Counted from the first letter of the stretch, positions 45,512 to 56,000 are shown. The stretch: DNA of 64,000 bases from Enterococcus florum (GCF_004309355.1 NZ_BJCC01000014.1:1-64000); one strand, 5' to 3'. Program-made: numbers and translations. Notes: generated by a model not told the origin, from the sequence alone.

Positions 45512-47550
45512 TCACTCACCTCTTTAAAGTAATCATTATGTTCAAAAGCATATGTCAGCAGCTGATAAAACGCTTCGGCAGATGACACCTCTTTTTGTTT
45601 TTTCAAAACATCATCGGTTAATAGAACATGGTTCATTTTTAATAACCATTCAACATGCTGATTCTCAACAGACGGGGCCAAAGCAATCATCATCTTCATG
45701 TGATCACCATTGGGCAGATGAACGGGTTGTTTCAATAAAGTGATTTGATAATCTGGTCGTAAAACACCGTATTCAGGTTTTGCGTGCGGCAAGTAAGTAC
45801 AAGGAGCGATCATCATGTATTGGTAATCTTGTTGAAAGATACGATGAACCTCCTTAATATAATCCGCTGTAATGCTCTCTCGGTTTTTCAATGCATCAAA
45901 CGCTTGTTGAAATACCTCTTCCCAATTGTCAGCATGGCTGTAGGAGAAGTTTTTTTGATCCAATTGGAAATAGTTCTCTTGTACCTCAAGCTCTTCCTGA
46001 TCCTTTTGATAAAAGCGTTCAATTCGTTCAATAGCATCCCCTTTATGTCCATCGGGAAATAGATCATCAAGGAAGCTGTATAATTCCTTGGTTTTCTTTT
46101 TGACGTCCTGATTGATTGCCAAATTAACCTTTTGTTTAATTTCTTCCTTTGCACGCTTATCAAGAAATGGCGGAATCAAAAACGTTGTGACTTCGGAATG
46201 TATCGGAACAGTCGTGAAGAGAAAATCAGGCTTGACAGAACTTTTGGCTACCTCACTGATCGCGTAAGCTCCAATGAATTTGATGTTTGGAAACAGCTGC
46301 TTCAACGTTTCCAACAGCATTTTCGAAATTGACATACCACTTCTGCATAAAACCATTGCACTGAACGTTTTTTGCTTCTCCGTCTGGTTAACACCCTGCA
46401 TTGAGCTGATCACAATCATGGCGATAAACGCAATTTCTTCTTCTGGAAATCGACAACCGGCTTCCGCCTCAATAATCGGCACACCTTCATTGATTTTGCT
46501 GTAGAGCATCCGATACTCTTGACGAAGTACATGTGTTAATGGATTGCGAATATTCACATTTAGTAAGCAGCGAAAGACTGCAGGACGAAGATGGAGCAAT
46601 AATTTGCTTTTCAGCTCCTCTCGATTTTTAAACTGCATCACACAGTCATCCTCTAAAAATGTCACAAAGTGATCAATAGCGTTCTCAATATTCACCTCAC
46701 TATTCTCGAAAACGTCATGATTGGTTTCAACGAATGTAGCGGAAAGAATTTGAATAACCATATAAAGTCGGTCGTAGTCATTCAACTCTTCAAATCCGCG
46801 AAAAATATCCATGTAGATCGGATATTCCTTTGTATTGGACAGATCGTATTTTTCAAATGGAAGATGCCAATTTTGCTTGTACCGCTGCGCACGTTTGATC
46901 AATAGACTCAAGAGAATGGGTAATTCCTCGATACTTTCTTCGGTAAAAGTGATTCTAGCTTTTTGTTGTATATTGATTAATCGATTGCGTAAAAGCAGTA
47001 ATTCGTTTTGCTGGATATACCCTGTATCCAGTAATAAATAGCGGCCATAAGGTTTCGTAAGCAACAGCTTCAAGACATTCAGTAGCTCATTTCTCAAATG
47101 AAATTCTGAACCAAATAGATAATAACCGGTCTTTCTTGAATATTTGACATAAATCTCCTTTGCTTCAAGTTCCTTTTTTAACCGTTTGATATCTGCCAAC
47201 GCTGTATTCTTACTGACCAAAAGCAAATCTGCCAATTCCTGCAGATTTAAATCCAATTCGCTGAAAATCAGATGCAAATACAATAAATTGCGTCGATTGA
47301 AGACATCAAAATAGGCATTTAATTTTATTCGGCTGCCTTTTAAATAGCGATAGCACTTTTCCCGATCCTTCTCCGATACAAACACTTGTTTTTCATCAAT
47401 GACTAAATTCGTTTCCAACAAACAGTTGATCGATCGAAGAGCCGCTTCGAATTTTCCTGACTCTAGTTCATACTGCGTTGTAAATTCTTTCAAATTGATT
47501 CTTTGCTGCTGCATACACTCTTGAATGATTTGGATTTCCATTTCTTTCAT
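45505..47550 (-). CDS. PRD-containing transcriptional activator (MtlR/BglG type)
   Basis: About 681 residues from the ATG at 47550, which follows GTGAGG by nine bases; the 21-codon upstream extension lacks a site. Order: N-terminal helix-turn-helix domains (LNLQELADLLLVSKNTALAD), two PRD domains in the middle (about 180-400), a GatB-like EIIB domain with LCRSGMSISK, and a C-terminal EIIA-2 domain with CTYLPHAKPE. PTS phosphorylation of the PRD and EII domains sets activity. It is the first gene of the operon it presumably activates. Confidence 0.9.
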   Translation of the reverse strand: MKEMEIQIIQECMQQQRINLKEFTTQYELESGKFEAALRSINCLLETNLVIDEKQVFVSEKDREKCYRYLKGSRIKLNAYFDVFNRRNLLYLHLIFSELDLNLQELADLLLVSKNTALADIKRLKKELEAKEIYVKYSRKTGYYLFGSEFHLRNELLNVLKLLLTKPYGRYLLLDTGYIQQNELLLLRNRLINIQQKARITFTEESIEELPILLSLLIKRAQRYKQNWHLPFEKYDLSNTKEYPIYMDIFRGFEELNDYDRLYMVIQILSATFVETNHDVFENSEVNIENAIDHFVTFLEDDCVMQFKNREELKSKLLLHLRPAVFRCLLNVNIRNPLTHVLRQEYRMLYSKINEGVPIIEAEAGCRFPEEEIAFIAMIVISSMQGVNQTEKQKTFSAMVLCRSGMSISKMLLETLKQLFPNIKFIGAYAISEVAKSSVKPDFLFTTVPIHSEVTTFLIPPFLDKRAKEEIKQKVNLAINQDVKKKTKELYSFLDDLFPDGHKGDAIERIERFYQKDQEELEVQENYFQLDQKNFSYSHADNWEEVFQQAFDALKNRESITADYIKEVHRIFQQDYQYMMIAPCTYLPHAKPEYGVLRPDYQITLLKQPVHLPNGDHMKMMIALAPSVENQHVEWLLKMNHVLLTDDVLKKQKEVSSAEAFYQLLTYAFEHNDYFKEVSEC

Positions 47551-47617
47551 TGACCTGCACCTCACATCATTTATATTAAAGGATAAATAGCCTTTTTCAG
47601 ACGAGTTCATCACAAAA

Positions 47618-47631
47618 TGAAAACGGTATCA
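47618..47631. promoter_or_regulatory. cre site (CcpA operator)
   Basis: TGAAAACGGTATCA fits the consensus TGWAANCGNTNWCA at every fixed position. It lies about 68 bases upstream of the regulator start and downstream of the candidate promoter, where CcpA binding would block transcription. It indicates catabolite repression of the PTS operon. Confidence 0.85.
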
Positions 47632-47687
47632 AATAATCGATTGTGACGAAGTTTAACGAAGATTGATCTGTCGGGGATTTGTTGGAT

Positions 47688-47716
47688 CTTATACAGATCT
47701 GCTGAAATACATTTCA
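47688..47716 (-). promoter_or_regulatory. Candidate promoter with overlapping palindrome for the PTS operon
   Basis: On the minus strand TATAAG (47688-47693) lies 17 bases after TGAAAT (47711-47716). The weak -35 is part of a palindrome, TGAAATACATTTCA (47703-47716). A poor -35 overlapped by an operator is what an activator-dependent promoter would show. The rest of the 47551-47910 gap is A/T-rich with no supported gene. Confidence 0.4.
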
Positions 47717-47910
47717 TAAAAAAACACCTGTTTTCATTTTACAAACACAGAGACTGTTTTTATATCATTTTAAATTAGAATAAATCACCAAAAACTTGTA
47801 TCTATCAAGGATTCGTTGCAGATCATCTTCCAAACAAATAGTACCACCGTTCATTGAATAACAGAACTATCATTTTTTTCGTCGTAAAAATTTTATTTTG
47901 GGTATTTTAA

Positions 47911-47948
47911 AAAGCACAACGATCCCGCTTAAAGAATCGTCGTGCTTT
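47911..47948 (-). terminator. Second hairpin downstream of tRNA-Arg
   Basis: AAAGCACAACGAT pairs with ATCGTCGTGCTTT (12 of 13 positions). On the minus strand GTGCTTTTTAAAA follows. It lies about 35 bases beyond the first terminator of the tRNA and may act as backup. Confidence 0.65.
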
Positions 47949-47980
47949 CCATTGTCATCATTTACTTCCTGCTAGAAATC

Positions 47981-48010
47981 AAAAAAACCCGCTAAGATTT
48001 TTCTTGCGGG
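47981..48010 (-). terminator. Terminator of tRNA-Arg
   Basis: CCCGC and GCGGG form the base of a hairpin (47988-48010) with AGA/TCT pairing inside. On the minus strand seven T follow. It begins about six bases after the tRNA 3' end. Confidence 0.88.
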
Positions 48011-48015
48011 ATTAA

Positions 48016-48089
48016 CGTTCCTGACTGGATTCGAACCAGCGGCCTATCGCTTAGGAGGCGATCGCTCTATCCTACTGAGCTACAGGAAC
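48016..48089 (-). tRNA. tRNA-Arg (anticodon CCT)
   Basis: A 74-base cloverleaf on the minus strand: acceptor GTTCCTG/CAGGAAC, D stem GCTC/GAGC, anticodon stem ATCGC/GCGAT with loop CTCCTAA (anticodon CCT, reading AGG), T arm with TTCGAAT loop and CTGG/CCAG pairing. The discriminator is G, and CCA is not encoded. It lies 56 bases after the helicase gene, so it may be cut from a longer transcript. Confidence 0.97.
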
Positions 48090-48145
48090 AGCTTTATTTA
48101 TTGTAGCGATTATTGTGGGATTTCGCAAGAAGAAAAGGCAAAGAC

Positions 48146-49324
48146 TTATCTCCGCCTGTTCCCTCTGCTCTTTGTCTTCTTTTTTTTAGGTTTCTCCGTC
48201 AGTTTGATCGGCTCTTCTGTTGTTAATTCTCCACCATGCAAATAAATTGGTGTCAACGCAATCTGTAATTTTTTGGCTATCCGTTTTGCTTCTTTTATCT
48301 CATGAGAGGCCAACATGGAAATGACGGTCCCTTCATTGCCCATTCTTCCAACACGGCCTGCTCGATGCAAATAGCTTTCTGCCGTTAAAGGAAAATCAAC
48401 GTTGATGACGAAAGGCAGCGCTGGGATGTCTAGTCCACGGCTGGCAATATCTGTCGTTAACAGTCCCAGCAGTCGGTGTTTTTTGAACCCTTCAATAGCC
48501 TGCTTTCGAGAAAGCTTTGACTGGTCGGAAGCTAAACCAGCAACGGGCAATTGATGATACAATAACTTCTCTTCAGCTGCGCCTAGATCAGCTACCTGAT
48601 TAAAGAAGAAAATCCCCCAAAAGATGGGCATGTTCAATAATCTACGCATCATGTCAACCTTTTTTCGTTCTGTTGTTTCTAAATAAAAATGGCGAACAGT
48701 TCCTTGGCTCTGATCCGTCTCACTCACATCAGCAACCACCAATTGAGCATCAAGATGCTGCAGCTCCTCCAAGACTCTGTCAGCAGTAGCTGAAAAGTAC
48801 AGTCGCTGTGTCTCCTTGGGAATTGCTTTAAGGATTCGTTGGATCAAGGTCAAATTCTGTCCCTGAATCAATTGATCGATCTCATCAAATACAATCGTTT
48901 GAAGCTGATGGACCTTCAATTTTTTACTGGTCACTAACTCCAACACTCGCCCTGGAGTACCGATGAGTAATTCTGGACGTTTCTTTAAGCCCTCCTGCTG
49001 ACGTTTGATACTCGCTCCACCAATCAATGGCTGAACCTTCAAATCGCTGCCACCTGTCCATTGACGAGCGACCTCCACGACTTGCATAGCCAGTTCTTGC
49101 GAAGAGGTTAATATTAACAGCTGATTCGCCTGTCCAGCGATGGCTTGGTTTAGAAGTGGTATCAAGTAAGCCAGCGTTTTTCCACTGCCAGTTGGTGCGA
49201 TACCAACGACATTTTTTTTCGCTTGTATTTCGGGAAATACTTTTTCTTGTATCAACGATGGTTCAGAAAAATGATTTTTCTCCCAATTTGCTTGTAAAAA
49301 TGGTGCCAATTCGTAATTATTCAT
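48146..49324 (-). CDS. DEAD-box RNA helicase, YfmL-like
   Basis: 392 residues. Motif I is APTGSGKT, Ib TPGRV, motif II reads DEID instead of DEAD, motif III SAT, and motif VI HRAGRVGR. A basic tail (KPKKKKTKSRGNRRR) could bind RNA. The short length and lack of a long extension resemble B. subtilis YfmL, linked to ribosome assembly. It ends the sfsA-oxidoreductase-helicase unit, just ahead of a tRNA gene. Confidence 0.88.
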   Translation of the reverse strand: MNNYELAPFLQANWEKNHFSEPSLIQEKVFPEIQAKKNVVGIAPTGSGKTLAYLIPLLNQAIAGQANQLLILTSSQELAMQVVEVARQWTGGSDLKVQPLIGGASIKRQQEGLKKRPELLIGTPGRVLELVTSKKLKVHQLQTIVFDEIDQLIQGQNLTLIQRILKAIPKETQRLYFSATADRVLEELQHLDAQLVVADVSETDQSQGTVRHFYLETTERKKVDMMRRLLNMPIFWGIFFFNQVADLGAAEEKLLYHQLPVAGLASDQSKLSRKQAIEGFKKHRLLGLLTTDIASRGLDIPALPFVINVDFPLTAESYLHRAGRVGRMGNEGTVISMLASHEIKEAKRIAKKLQIALTPIYLHGGELTTEEPIKLTEKPKKKKTKSRGNRRR

Positions 49325-49332
49325 GAGTTCCT

Positions 49333-50334
49333 CTATTTCTTGTCGGCATCAAAAATGATCCCTGCACTTTTTCGCATATCAAATAAGACTTGATTCACAT
49401 TTCTTGCTAATTCGACCCAAGATTCGTATAAAACGCCCAAGTCTTGATCTTCCGGATTCATTATAACAGCTGCAAAAGCATCTGCTTCTTCTGACATCGG
49501 ATTTTCTACTTGCTGAATAGGCAACTTTTCTTGACGTTCGTGGTTTCTATCATGAAAAACAGCTTCTTCGATCGAATTGACCGCGTTTAGGACAAGGGTC
49601 CCATAATCCAAATAGATTTCTGCTTGCTGAAAACTATCCCCGATTTTACCAGTACGGATTGAAACATCAAAATCTTCATAACGCAAAATACCGATTCCCA
49701 ATCCATCCACACCAGTAGAGATTAGTTTTCCGAAATAATGGCTCTCCTTTGGCATCCCAAACCAGGCCAAGGCTGCATAGATTGGGTAAACCCCGAGATC
49801 GACCAAAGCTCCTCCTGAAAAATGCGTTGAGAAAATATTGGGTTCTTCGCCATCCAAGACTAAGTCATATCGAGAGGAATACTTCATAAAGCTGAAATCA
49901 GCGCCAATGATTTGATCCTTCAGCGGTAAGAAATCCGCTACTGTTTTAAATGCTCGTTCATGGATATTTCGCGCTGCCTCAAAGAAAAAGACGTTATGTT
50001 CATTAGCCAAATGGATGATTTCATCCATTTCTTCTGGTGTTGAAAACGCTGGCTTCTCAACGATAACATTCTTTCCTGCCAAAATGGCTTGTTTCGCTTG
50101 CTCAAAATGAAGACTGTTAGGTGAAGCAATGTAAACCGTACTCATGTGAGAGATACCAAAAAAGGTAGTCAAATCAACCGCATATTCTACCTCGCCATAA
50201 CGCTCACCAAACTCCTGTGCTCTCTCCAATTTTCTGGAATAAACAGCAGTTAATTCATAGTTTCCTGTCGATAATGCTGCTTCGACAAATTGATGCGTGA
50301 TCCAATTTGTTCCAATGATGCCTAAATTAATCAT
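49333..50334 (-). CDS. Gfo/Idh/MocA-family oxidoreductase
   Basis: About 333 residues. MINLGIIGTNWITHQFVEAA is the Rossmann nucleotide-binding start, VYIASPNSLHFEQA and VIVEKPAFS (the E-K-P motif with catalytic Lys) follow, and GGALVDLGVYPIY is the His-less sugar-binding loop typical of the family. The ATG at 50334 has AAAGGCGG before it; an upstream TTG overlaps the sfsA end. The substrate is unknown. Confidence 0.88.
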   Translation of the reverse strand: MINLGIIGTNWITHQFVEAALSTGNYELTAVYSRKLERAQEFGERYGEVEYAVDLTTFFGISHMSTVYIASPNSLHFEQAKQAILAGKNVIVEKPAFSTPEEMDEIIHLANEHNVFFFEAARNIHERAFKTVADFLPLKDQIIGADFSFMKYSSRYDLVLDGEEPNIFSTHFSGGALVDLGVYPIYAALAWFGMPKESHYFGKLISTGVDGLGIGILRYEDFDVSIRTGKIGDSFQQAEIYLDYGTLVLNAVNSIEEAVFHDRNHERQEKLPIQQVENPMSEEADAFAAVIMNPEDQDLGVLYESWVELARNVNQVLFDMRKSAGIIFDADKK

Positions 50335-50348
50335 AGATATTCCGCCTT

Positions 50349-51080
50349 TCAAAGATTAGGATCAACAAAAGATTGATACAAATCAAAAGGAACGCGCTCT
50401 TTGATCGAGATCGTTTCTTCATCCACTTCACAATTATACGCTAAAATCATCACACCGTCTTGTACTGCATGCAAAACAGCTTCCCAAAAATCGGGTTGCA
50501 TCTCCCGATGAATCGTTGCTTTAACAACGTCAGAAAACTGCACGACAAACAATACGTAACTCTTGTAGCCTTCCTTTTGCGCAGAAGACAGCTCCTTTAC
50601 ATGCTTTAATCCCCTAGATGTTGGTGCATCAGGAAACGCTCCAATTCCTTGATTTTCCAAAGTCATTCCTTTTACTTCCACGAACCCTTTTTCATGGTGA
50701 TCCGTCTCAAAATAAATATCGAATTTGGATGTTCCGTAAAGGTACTCTCGTTTTAAAAAAGTGATCTTTCCTTTTAGATTTGGTAAACAAATACATCCGT
50801 CTCTAATCCCATCTGCCGCCAATGTATTTGGAATCTGAGAATCAATATTGATCCACATTCCGCCCTTTTTTACCGCTACAAGATCGTAGGCGGTTTTCCT
50901 TTTTGAAGAGGGTTGATAATTTAATGCTACTAAAGCATTTGGGAGCAGCACTTCTTTTCCTCTTCCCGTATTTTTGACATGCACAATGACTATTTCATCT
51001 GTTTCAGCCAATCGGCAATGAGCAATAAACCGATTGGGCCGCTCAATAAAATAGGCCATCTTGATTGATGCGTATTTCAT
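50349..51080 (-). CDS. sfsA: SfsA homologue (sugar fermentation stimulation protein)
   Basis: About 243 residues of the SfsA family, with RPNRFIAHCRL, VHVKNTGRGKEVLLPNA, KRKTAYDLVAV, FVEVKGMTLENQGIGAFPDA and GYKSYVLFVVQF. The EVK motif fits the nuclease-like fold proposed for the family; the biological role is unclear. The ATG at 51080 follows GAAGGATG; the upstream TTG is rejected. It begins the unit and is divergent from the DUF4828 gene. Confidence 0.88.
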   Translation of the reverse strand: MKYASIKMAYFIERPNRFIAHCRLAETDEIVIVHVKNTGRGKEVLLPNALVALNYQPSSKRKTAYDLVAVKKGGMWINIDSQIPNTLAADGIRDGCICLPNLKGKITFLKREYLYGTSKFDIYFETDHHEKGFVEVKGMTLENQGIGAFPDAPTSRGLKHVKELSSAQKEGYKSYVLFVVQFSDVVKATIHREMQPDFWEAVLHAVQDGVMILAYNCEVDEETISIKERVPFDLYQSFVDPNL

Positions 51081-51182
51081 AGCGTCATCCTTCTCTTTCA
51101 ATAATACTGCTAAAGTCTGATAGTCACGAGACCTTCTTTATTATATAGTAAAATGGTAAAGAATTCGAAAGGAGCTTTTTTG

Positions 51183-51542
51183 ATGAAAAGAAGATGGCAA
51201 TTGTTTCTAGGCGCATCTTTGTTAGCCGGTCTTGCAGGGTCAGCGATTTTAAAAAAGGGAGAGCCAACGAAATCAAGAGATGTGACACAATTATATGTAG
51301 GATCGTGGTCCTTCTTTCATCCTAAAGAAGCGACGAAACATACCATGACCATTTATCCCGACCTATCAATTATGATCGATGGAAAAGAGATCCACTATCA
51401 GCTGATTGAATTAAGCGATGAAAAATTTGCGATACAGGATCAATTAGGATACCATTTACTGCTCAAAGCCGAAGACGGCGTCCCGACTTTATTGTATGAC
51501 GAAGCGGATGATATCAACATGGCTGTTTCACCTGCCAGTTAA
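51183..51542 (+). CDS. Small DUF4828-like protein with N-terminal membrane anchor
   Basis: About 119 residues from the ATG at 51183, which has AAAGGAGC upstream. A basic start and hydrophobic stretch (LFLGASLLAGLAGSAIL) suggest a signal anchor. The rest, beginning YVGSWSFFHPKEATKHTM, looks like a small beta-rich domain and fits the DUF4828 family of lactic acid bacteria by memory. The function is unknown. It ends at a bidirectional terminator shared with gltD. Confidence 0.72.
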   Translation: MKRRWQLFLGASLLAGLAGSAILKKGEPTKSRDVTQLYVGSWSFFHPKEATKHTMTIYPDLSIMIDGKEIHYQLIELSDEKFAIQDQLGYHLLLKAEDGVPTLLYDEADDINMAVSPAS

Positions 51543-51580
51543 AAAAGAGCCAGCTCCTTTGAGGAGAATGGCTCTTTTTT
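51541..51580. terminator. Bidirectional terminator between the DUF4828 gene and gltD
   Basis: AAAAAAGAGCCA pairs with TGGCTCTTTTTT (12 bp). T-runs flank both sides, serving the convergent genes ending at 51542 and 51583. Confidence 0.92.
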
Positions 51581-51582
51581 AT

Positions 51583-53022
51583 TTACTGATAAACAAAGGC
51601 ACGTAACATTTGGTCTACTGTTTCCGCTGCCTTTCGACCTTCTCTGATTGCCCAGATCACTAAACTTGGTCCTCTCTTGGCATCACCAGCTACACAAACA
51701 TGCTCATTATTCGTTGTGTAATCATCAAAGATCTCTTGTACATCAAAACGGTCTAATAAGCTTTGCTCAGCTCCCATAAAGCCCATCGCAAGCAATACGA
51801 GGTCAGCCTTGAAGGTTTGTTCAGTCCCTGCAATAGGCTGGAAGGTATTGTCGACTTTTGCTGTTTCTATCGCAATGACTTGCCCTCTTTCTGCACCGAT
51901 AAAAGCAGTTGTAGAAGTACTGTAATAAGTCAAAGGATCCGTATTTTCAAACAAGCCCTCTTCTTGTCCGTACCCCGTTCGGTCAATCATTGGGTATTCT
52001 GGCCAAGGATTGTCTGGCACTCTTGATTCAGGTAATCGTGGAGTGATTTCCAGCTGCTTCACAGAAGCAGCACCTTGCCGAATGGCAGATCCAATACAAT
52101 CATTTCCTGTATCTCCACCGCCAATAACAATCACGTGCTTGCCAGCTAATTTTTTGCTGGTGGCTTCTTTCCCGTGCTTCAGCACATCTTTTGTGCATTC
52201 CGTCAAATAATCAACGGCAAATTGAACCCCCTGTAGTTCTCTGCCGACTACTTTAAGATCTCTCGGTACACTGGCGCCGCTGGTAATGATCACCCGATGG
52301 TACGCTGCTTGCAATTCTTCTGCCGAGATATCTACTCCAACCTCTGTATTTAATACAAACTCGATTCCGACTTGTTCCATCACATCAATTCGACGCTGAA
52401 CGACGTCTTTGTCCAATTTCATGTTGGGAATTCCATACATCAATAATCCGCCTGGACGATCACTGCGTTCAAAAATGGTGACTTGGTGTCCCAGCTGATT
52501 CAAGCGCCACGCAGCAGACAATCCTGCAGGGCCTGATCCTATAACGGCAACTTTAAAATTAGTTCGCTCCACAGGTACCCCCGTTTCTTTCACCCAATCA
52601 TTCTCAAAAGCATGATCGATGATAAAACGTTCATTGTCATGGATCGTTACACCAGAACCATTTAGGCCCTCCGTACAGGCTTTTTCGCAAGGTGCTGGAC
52701 AGACTCTTCCCGTCATTTCGGGCAAAGGATTGGTTTTCGCTAGTCGATCAAAGGCCTTTTTAAATTCTCCGCGATAAACCAAATCGTTCCATTCAGGAAT
52801 CAAATTATCATTAGGGCAACCCGAGACTGCTCGTTTGCCGCCGTAAAAAATGCCGGTATGGCAAAAAGGAATGCCGCAGTTCATACAACGAGATGCCTGC
52901 TCACGCCGCGCTTCTTCGTTTAAAGGAATCTGCAACTCGCACCAGTCTTGAGTACGCTCCTCTACTGGACGATAAGGATTGTCTTGACGGGTGTATTTCA
53001 AAAATCCAAATGGATCTGCCAT
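51583..53022 (-). CDS. gltD: Glutamate synthase small subunit
   Basis: About 479 residues. Supplies electrons from NAD(P)H to the large subunit. The N-terminal iron-sulfur region has CMNCGIPFCHTG, GCPNDNLIPEW and GRVCPAPCEKAC. VIGSGPAGLSAAWRLNQLG with RPGGLLMYGIPNMKLDK binds FAD, and IVIGGGDTGNDCIG binds NAD(P)H. The start is the ATG at 53022, one base after the gltB stop, with AAAGGAG upstream; the 22-codon extension overlaps gltB. Confidence 0.95.
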   Translation of the reverse strand: MADPFGFLKYTRQDNPYRPVEERTQDWCELQIPLNEEARREQASRCMNCGIPFCHTGIFYGGKRAVSGCPNDNLIPEWNDLVYRGEFKKAFDRLAKTNPLPEMTGRVCPAPCEKACTEGLNGSGVTIHDNERFIIDHAFENDWVKETGVPVERTNFKVAVIGSGPAGLSAAWRLNQLGHQVTIFERSDRPGGLLMYGIPNMKLDKDVVQRRIDVMEQVGIEFVLNTEVGVDISAEELQAAYHRVIITSGASVPRDLKVVGRELQGVQFAVDYLTECTKDVLKHGKEATSKKLAGKHVIVIGGGDTGNDCIGSAIRQGAASVKQLEITPRLPESRVPDNPWPEYPMIDRTGYGQEEGLFENTDPLTYYSTSTTAFIGAERGQVIAIETAKVDNTFQPIAGTEQTFKADLVLLAMGFMGAEQSLLDRFDVQEIFDDYTTNNEHVCVAGDAKRGPSLVIWAIREGRKAAETVDQMLRAFVYQ

Positions 53023-53023
53023 A

Positions 53024-56000
53024 TTAGCCACGCTCCTTTCCAACTGGGACTGTTTGTACACCCATAACTTTAGTGAAGGCTTCTTCAATCAATTCCTCGC
53101 CGGTTAATCCTGTTTTCGCTAATTCATCAGTGACTTGGATCATTTCATGGTATTCTGTTGGATATACTTTTACAAAGTGCTGTTGTTCTCTCTCCCAATC
53201 GGCCAGTAACTGCTCTGCCTTTAACGAGTCAGTGAAGATTAAATGTTTTTCCAGCAGCTCTTTTAAAATCGTATCATCGCCTGATTCATCCAAACGGAAT
53301 AAATCAACCATCTCCATGTTGCATTTTCCAGCTAATTCGTTTTGCGGATCGTAAACGTAGGCGACACCTCCAGACATTCCAGCAGCAAAGTTTCGACCAG
53401 TTGATCCCAGAATGACTGCCACACCGCCAGTCATATATTCACAGCCATGATCGCCCACACCTTCAACAACAACGTTGGCTCCACTGTTTCGAACACAAAA
53501 ACGTTCGCCGGCTCTTCCTCTGAAATAGGCTTCTCCTCGATTTGCACCGAAGCACGCCACATTTCCCACGATTGGAGAATGTTCAACATCGTAACCCGCC
53601 TCTTCAGGTGGGACGATCACTAAACGGCCTCCACTTAATCCTTTTGCCACATAGTCATTTGCTTCGCCAATCAGCTTCAATTCCATTCCTTGCGTGATGA
53701 ATGCTCCAAAACTTTGACCAGCAATGCCTCGATAAGTATACTTCAACTGTCCTGGAGTCAATGCGTAGTTTCCAAACCGCTCTGCGATCCAGCCGCCCAT
53801 TCGTGCGCCGACAGAACGATTCACATTATTGATCGTGCTGTCGATTTGGATCAACTCGCCATTTTTGATGGCCGCTTCTGAGAAGGCATCCAGTTCTTTC
53901 CATTGACGCTGTTCAGTGAAGGGATCTTCAACTTTCCGTGTGATTCCAACACTTGACGTTAGCATTCGGCTGAAGTCTAAGGATTTAGCTTTTCCCTTTG
54001 CTACAAATCGCGGCTTCAAGACTTCAGTATGTCCAACCATTTCGTCAATACTTCTAAAGCCTAATTCAGCCATGATCTCTCGTAGATCTTCTGCAATGAA
54101 CATCATGGTATTAATAATATGTTCAGGTTTGCCGACAAAGAATTTACGCAGCGCCGGATTTTGCGTAGCTACACCGACTGGGCAAGTATTCAAGCTGCAC
54201 ACACGCATCATCACGCAGCCTATAGCAACCAAGGCTAAAGAAGCAAAACTATATTCTTCGGCACCTAGCAAAGTAGCCATTGCAACATCGCGTCCAGTCA
54301 TCAGCTTGCCATCCGTCTCTAAAATCATTCGTTGACGCAGCTGATTCATTGCCAATGTTTGATGAGCCTCAGCCAGTCCCATCTCCCAAGGAAGTCCTGC
54401 ATCACGGATGGAATTTCTAGGAGAAGCGCCGGTACCGCCATCGTATCCCGAAATGACGACTACATCGGCACCTGCTTTGACAACCCCTGTGGCTATCGTT
54501 CCTACACCTGTACTGGAAACCAGCTTCACATTGATTTTTGCATAAGGATTGATCGTTTTTAAATCATAAATCAACTGAGCAAGATCTTCAATCGAATAAA
54601 TGTCATGATGCGGCGGTGGAGAAATCAAACGAACACCTGGTGTAGAGCCGCGAATCTCTGCTACCCAAGGGAAAACTTTATTACCTGGCAATTGTCCACC
54701 TTCACCAGGTTTTGCTCCTTGCGCCATTTTGATTTGCAGTTCCTCTGCACTCATCAAATATTCAGCATTTACACCGAAACGGCCAGAAGCTACTTGTTTA
54801 ATTTTACTGTTGAAATTTTTTCCATCTGCACGTGGTTTGAATCGGTTTCGATTTTCCCCACCTTCCCCACTGTTTGATTTGGCACCGATCGCATTCATTG
54901 CTTCAGCAATACATTGATGGGCCTCCTCACTTAATGAACCATAGGACATAGCTCCTACCTTGAAACGTTTTACGATACTAGAAGCAGGCTCCACTTCAGA
55001 AAGCTTAACAGGTTCTCGCTGTCCAGTAAATTCCCACATTGAACGTAAGGTCGTTGGTGTTTCCAGGGCCTCTTCGTTCATTTTATTTGCATACTGTTTG
55101 TATAATGAATAATCTCCAGAGCGCACCGCTTGTTGAAATTGATAAATCGTACTTGGATTATATAAATGATGCTCGCCTTCTGCCTTGTATTGGAAACTTC
55201 CGCCAGAAGGAAGCTGATCATTGCCATTGGCTCCGTAAGCTGCAGCATGGCGTTTCAAGTATTCTTCTTCAATCTGAACCAGCGACAATCCACCGATTCG
55301 ACTAGCTGTTCCAGTGAAATATCGATCTGTAACTTGTTTTGAAATGCCGACCGCTTCAAATAGTTGAGCACCATGATAGCCAGCAATCGTCGAGATTCCC
55401 ATCCGCGACATGACCTTGACAATTCCTTTTTCAGCTGCTTTTCGGTATTTTTCCAGTCCATTTTCAACTGAAAAATCCTGTAAGGTGGCATACGCGCCGT
55501 AAGGATGGATTCCGCTGGCGCCGTATCCGATCAACGTAGCAAAATGGTGGACCTCACACACTTCAGCCGAATCAACTACAATACTAGCTAATGAGGCTTT
55601 TTCCTTACGAACTAAGTAATTATGCAATCCAGAGACCGCTAATAAGATCGGCATTGAGATTTTTTCAGGCATTGGATCGCGGTCACTCAATACTAAAATC
55701 GTTGCTCCTTGATCGACGGCTTCTTCAGCTTGCTTGAACATTTGCTCCAATGCATCTTCTAAACAAGCTTCATGTTCTCGAACTTTATAAAGGGTGGAGA
55801 TCACAACTGTTTTTTGACCCTTTTCATTCAACGAAATCAACTTGTTGAAGTCTGTCGTGCTCAATACAGGACTGGTGATTTTCAATTTTTGACAGCTGGT
55901 TGGTAAGTCTTTTCGGATATCCCCGTCTCTTCCTAAAAACATCTCGGTTCCGATAACCAGCTGCTCACGAATCGCATCGATCGGTGGATTCGTGACTTGG

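Noticed and set aside
47551-47613. Upstream extension of the PRD regulator
   Set aside because: No ribosome binding site precedes it, and the downstream ATG has one; the extension covers the operator region.
48901-48970. DEID in place of DEAD as a sign of an inactive helicase
   Set aside because: Motifs I, III and VI are intact and DExD variation is common in active helicases, so this is not evidence of loss.
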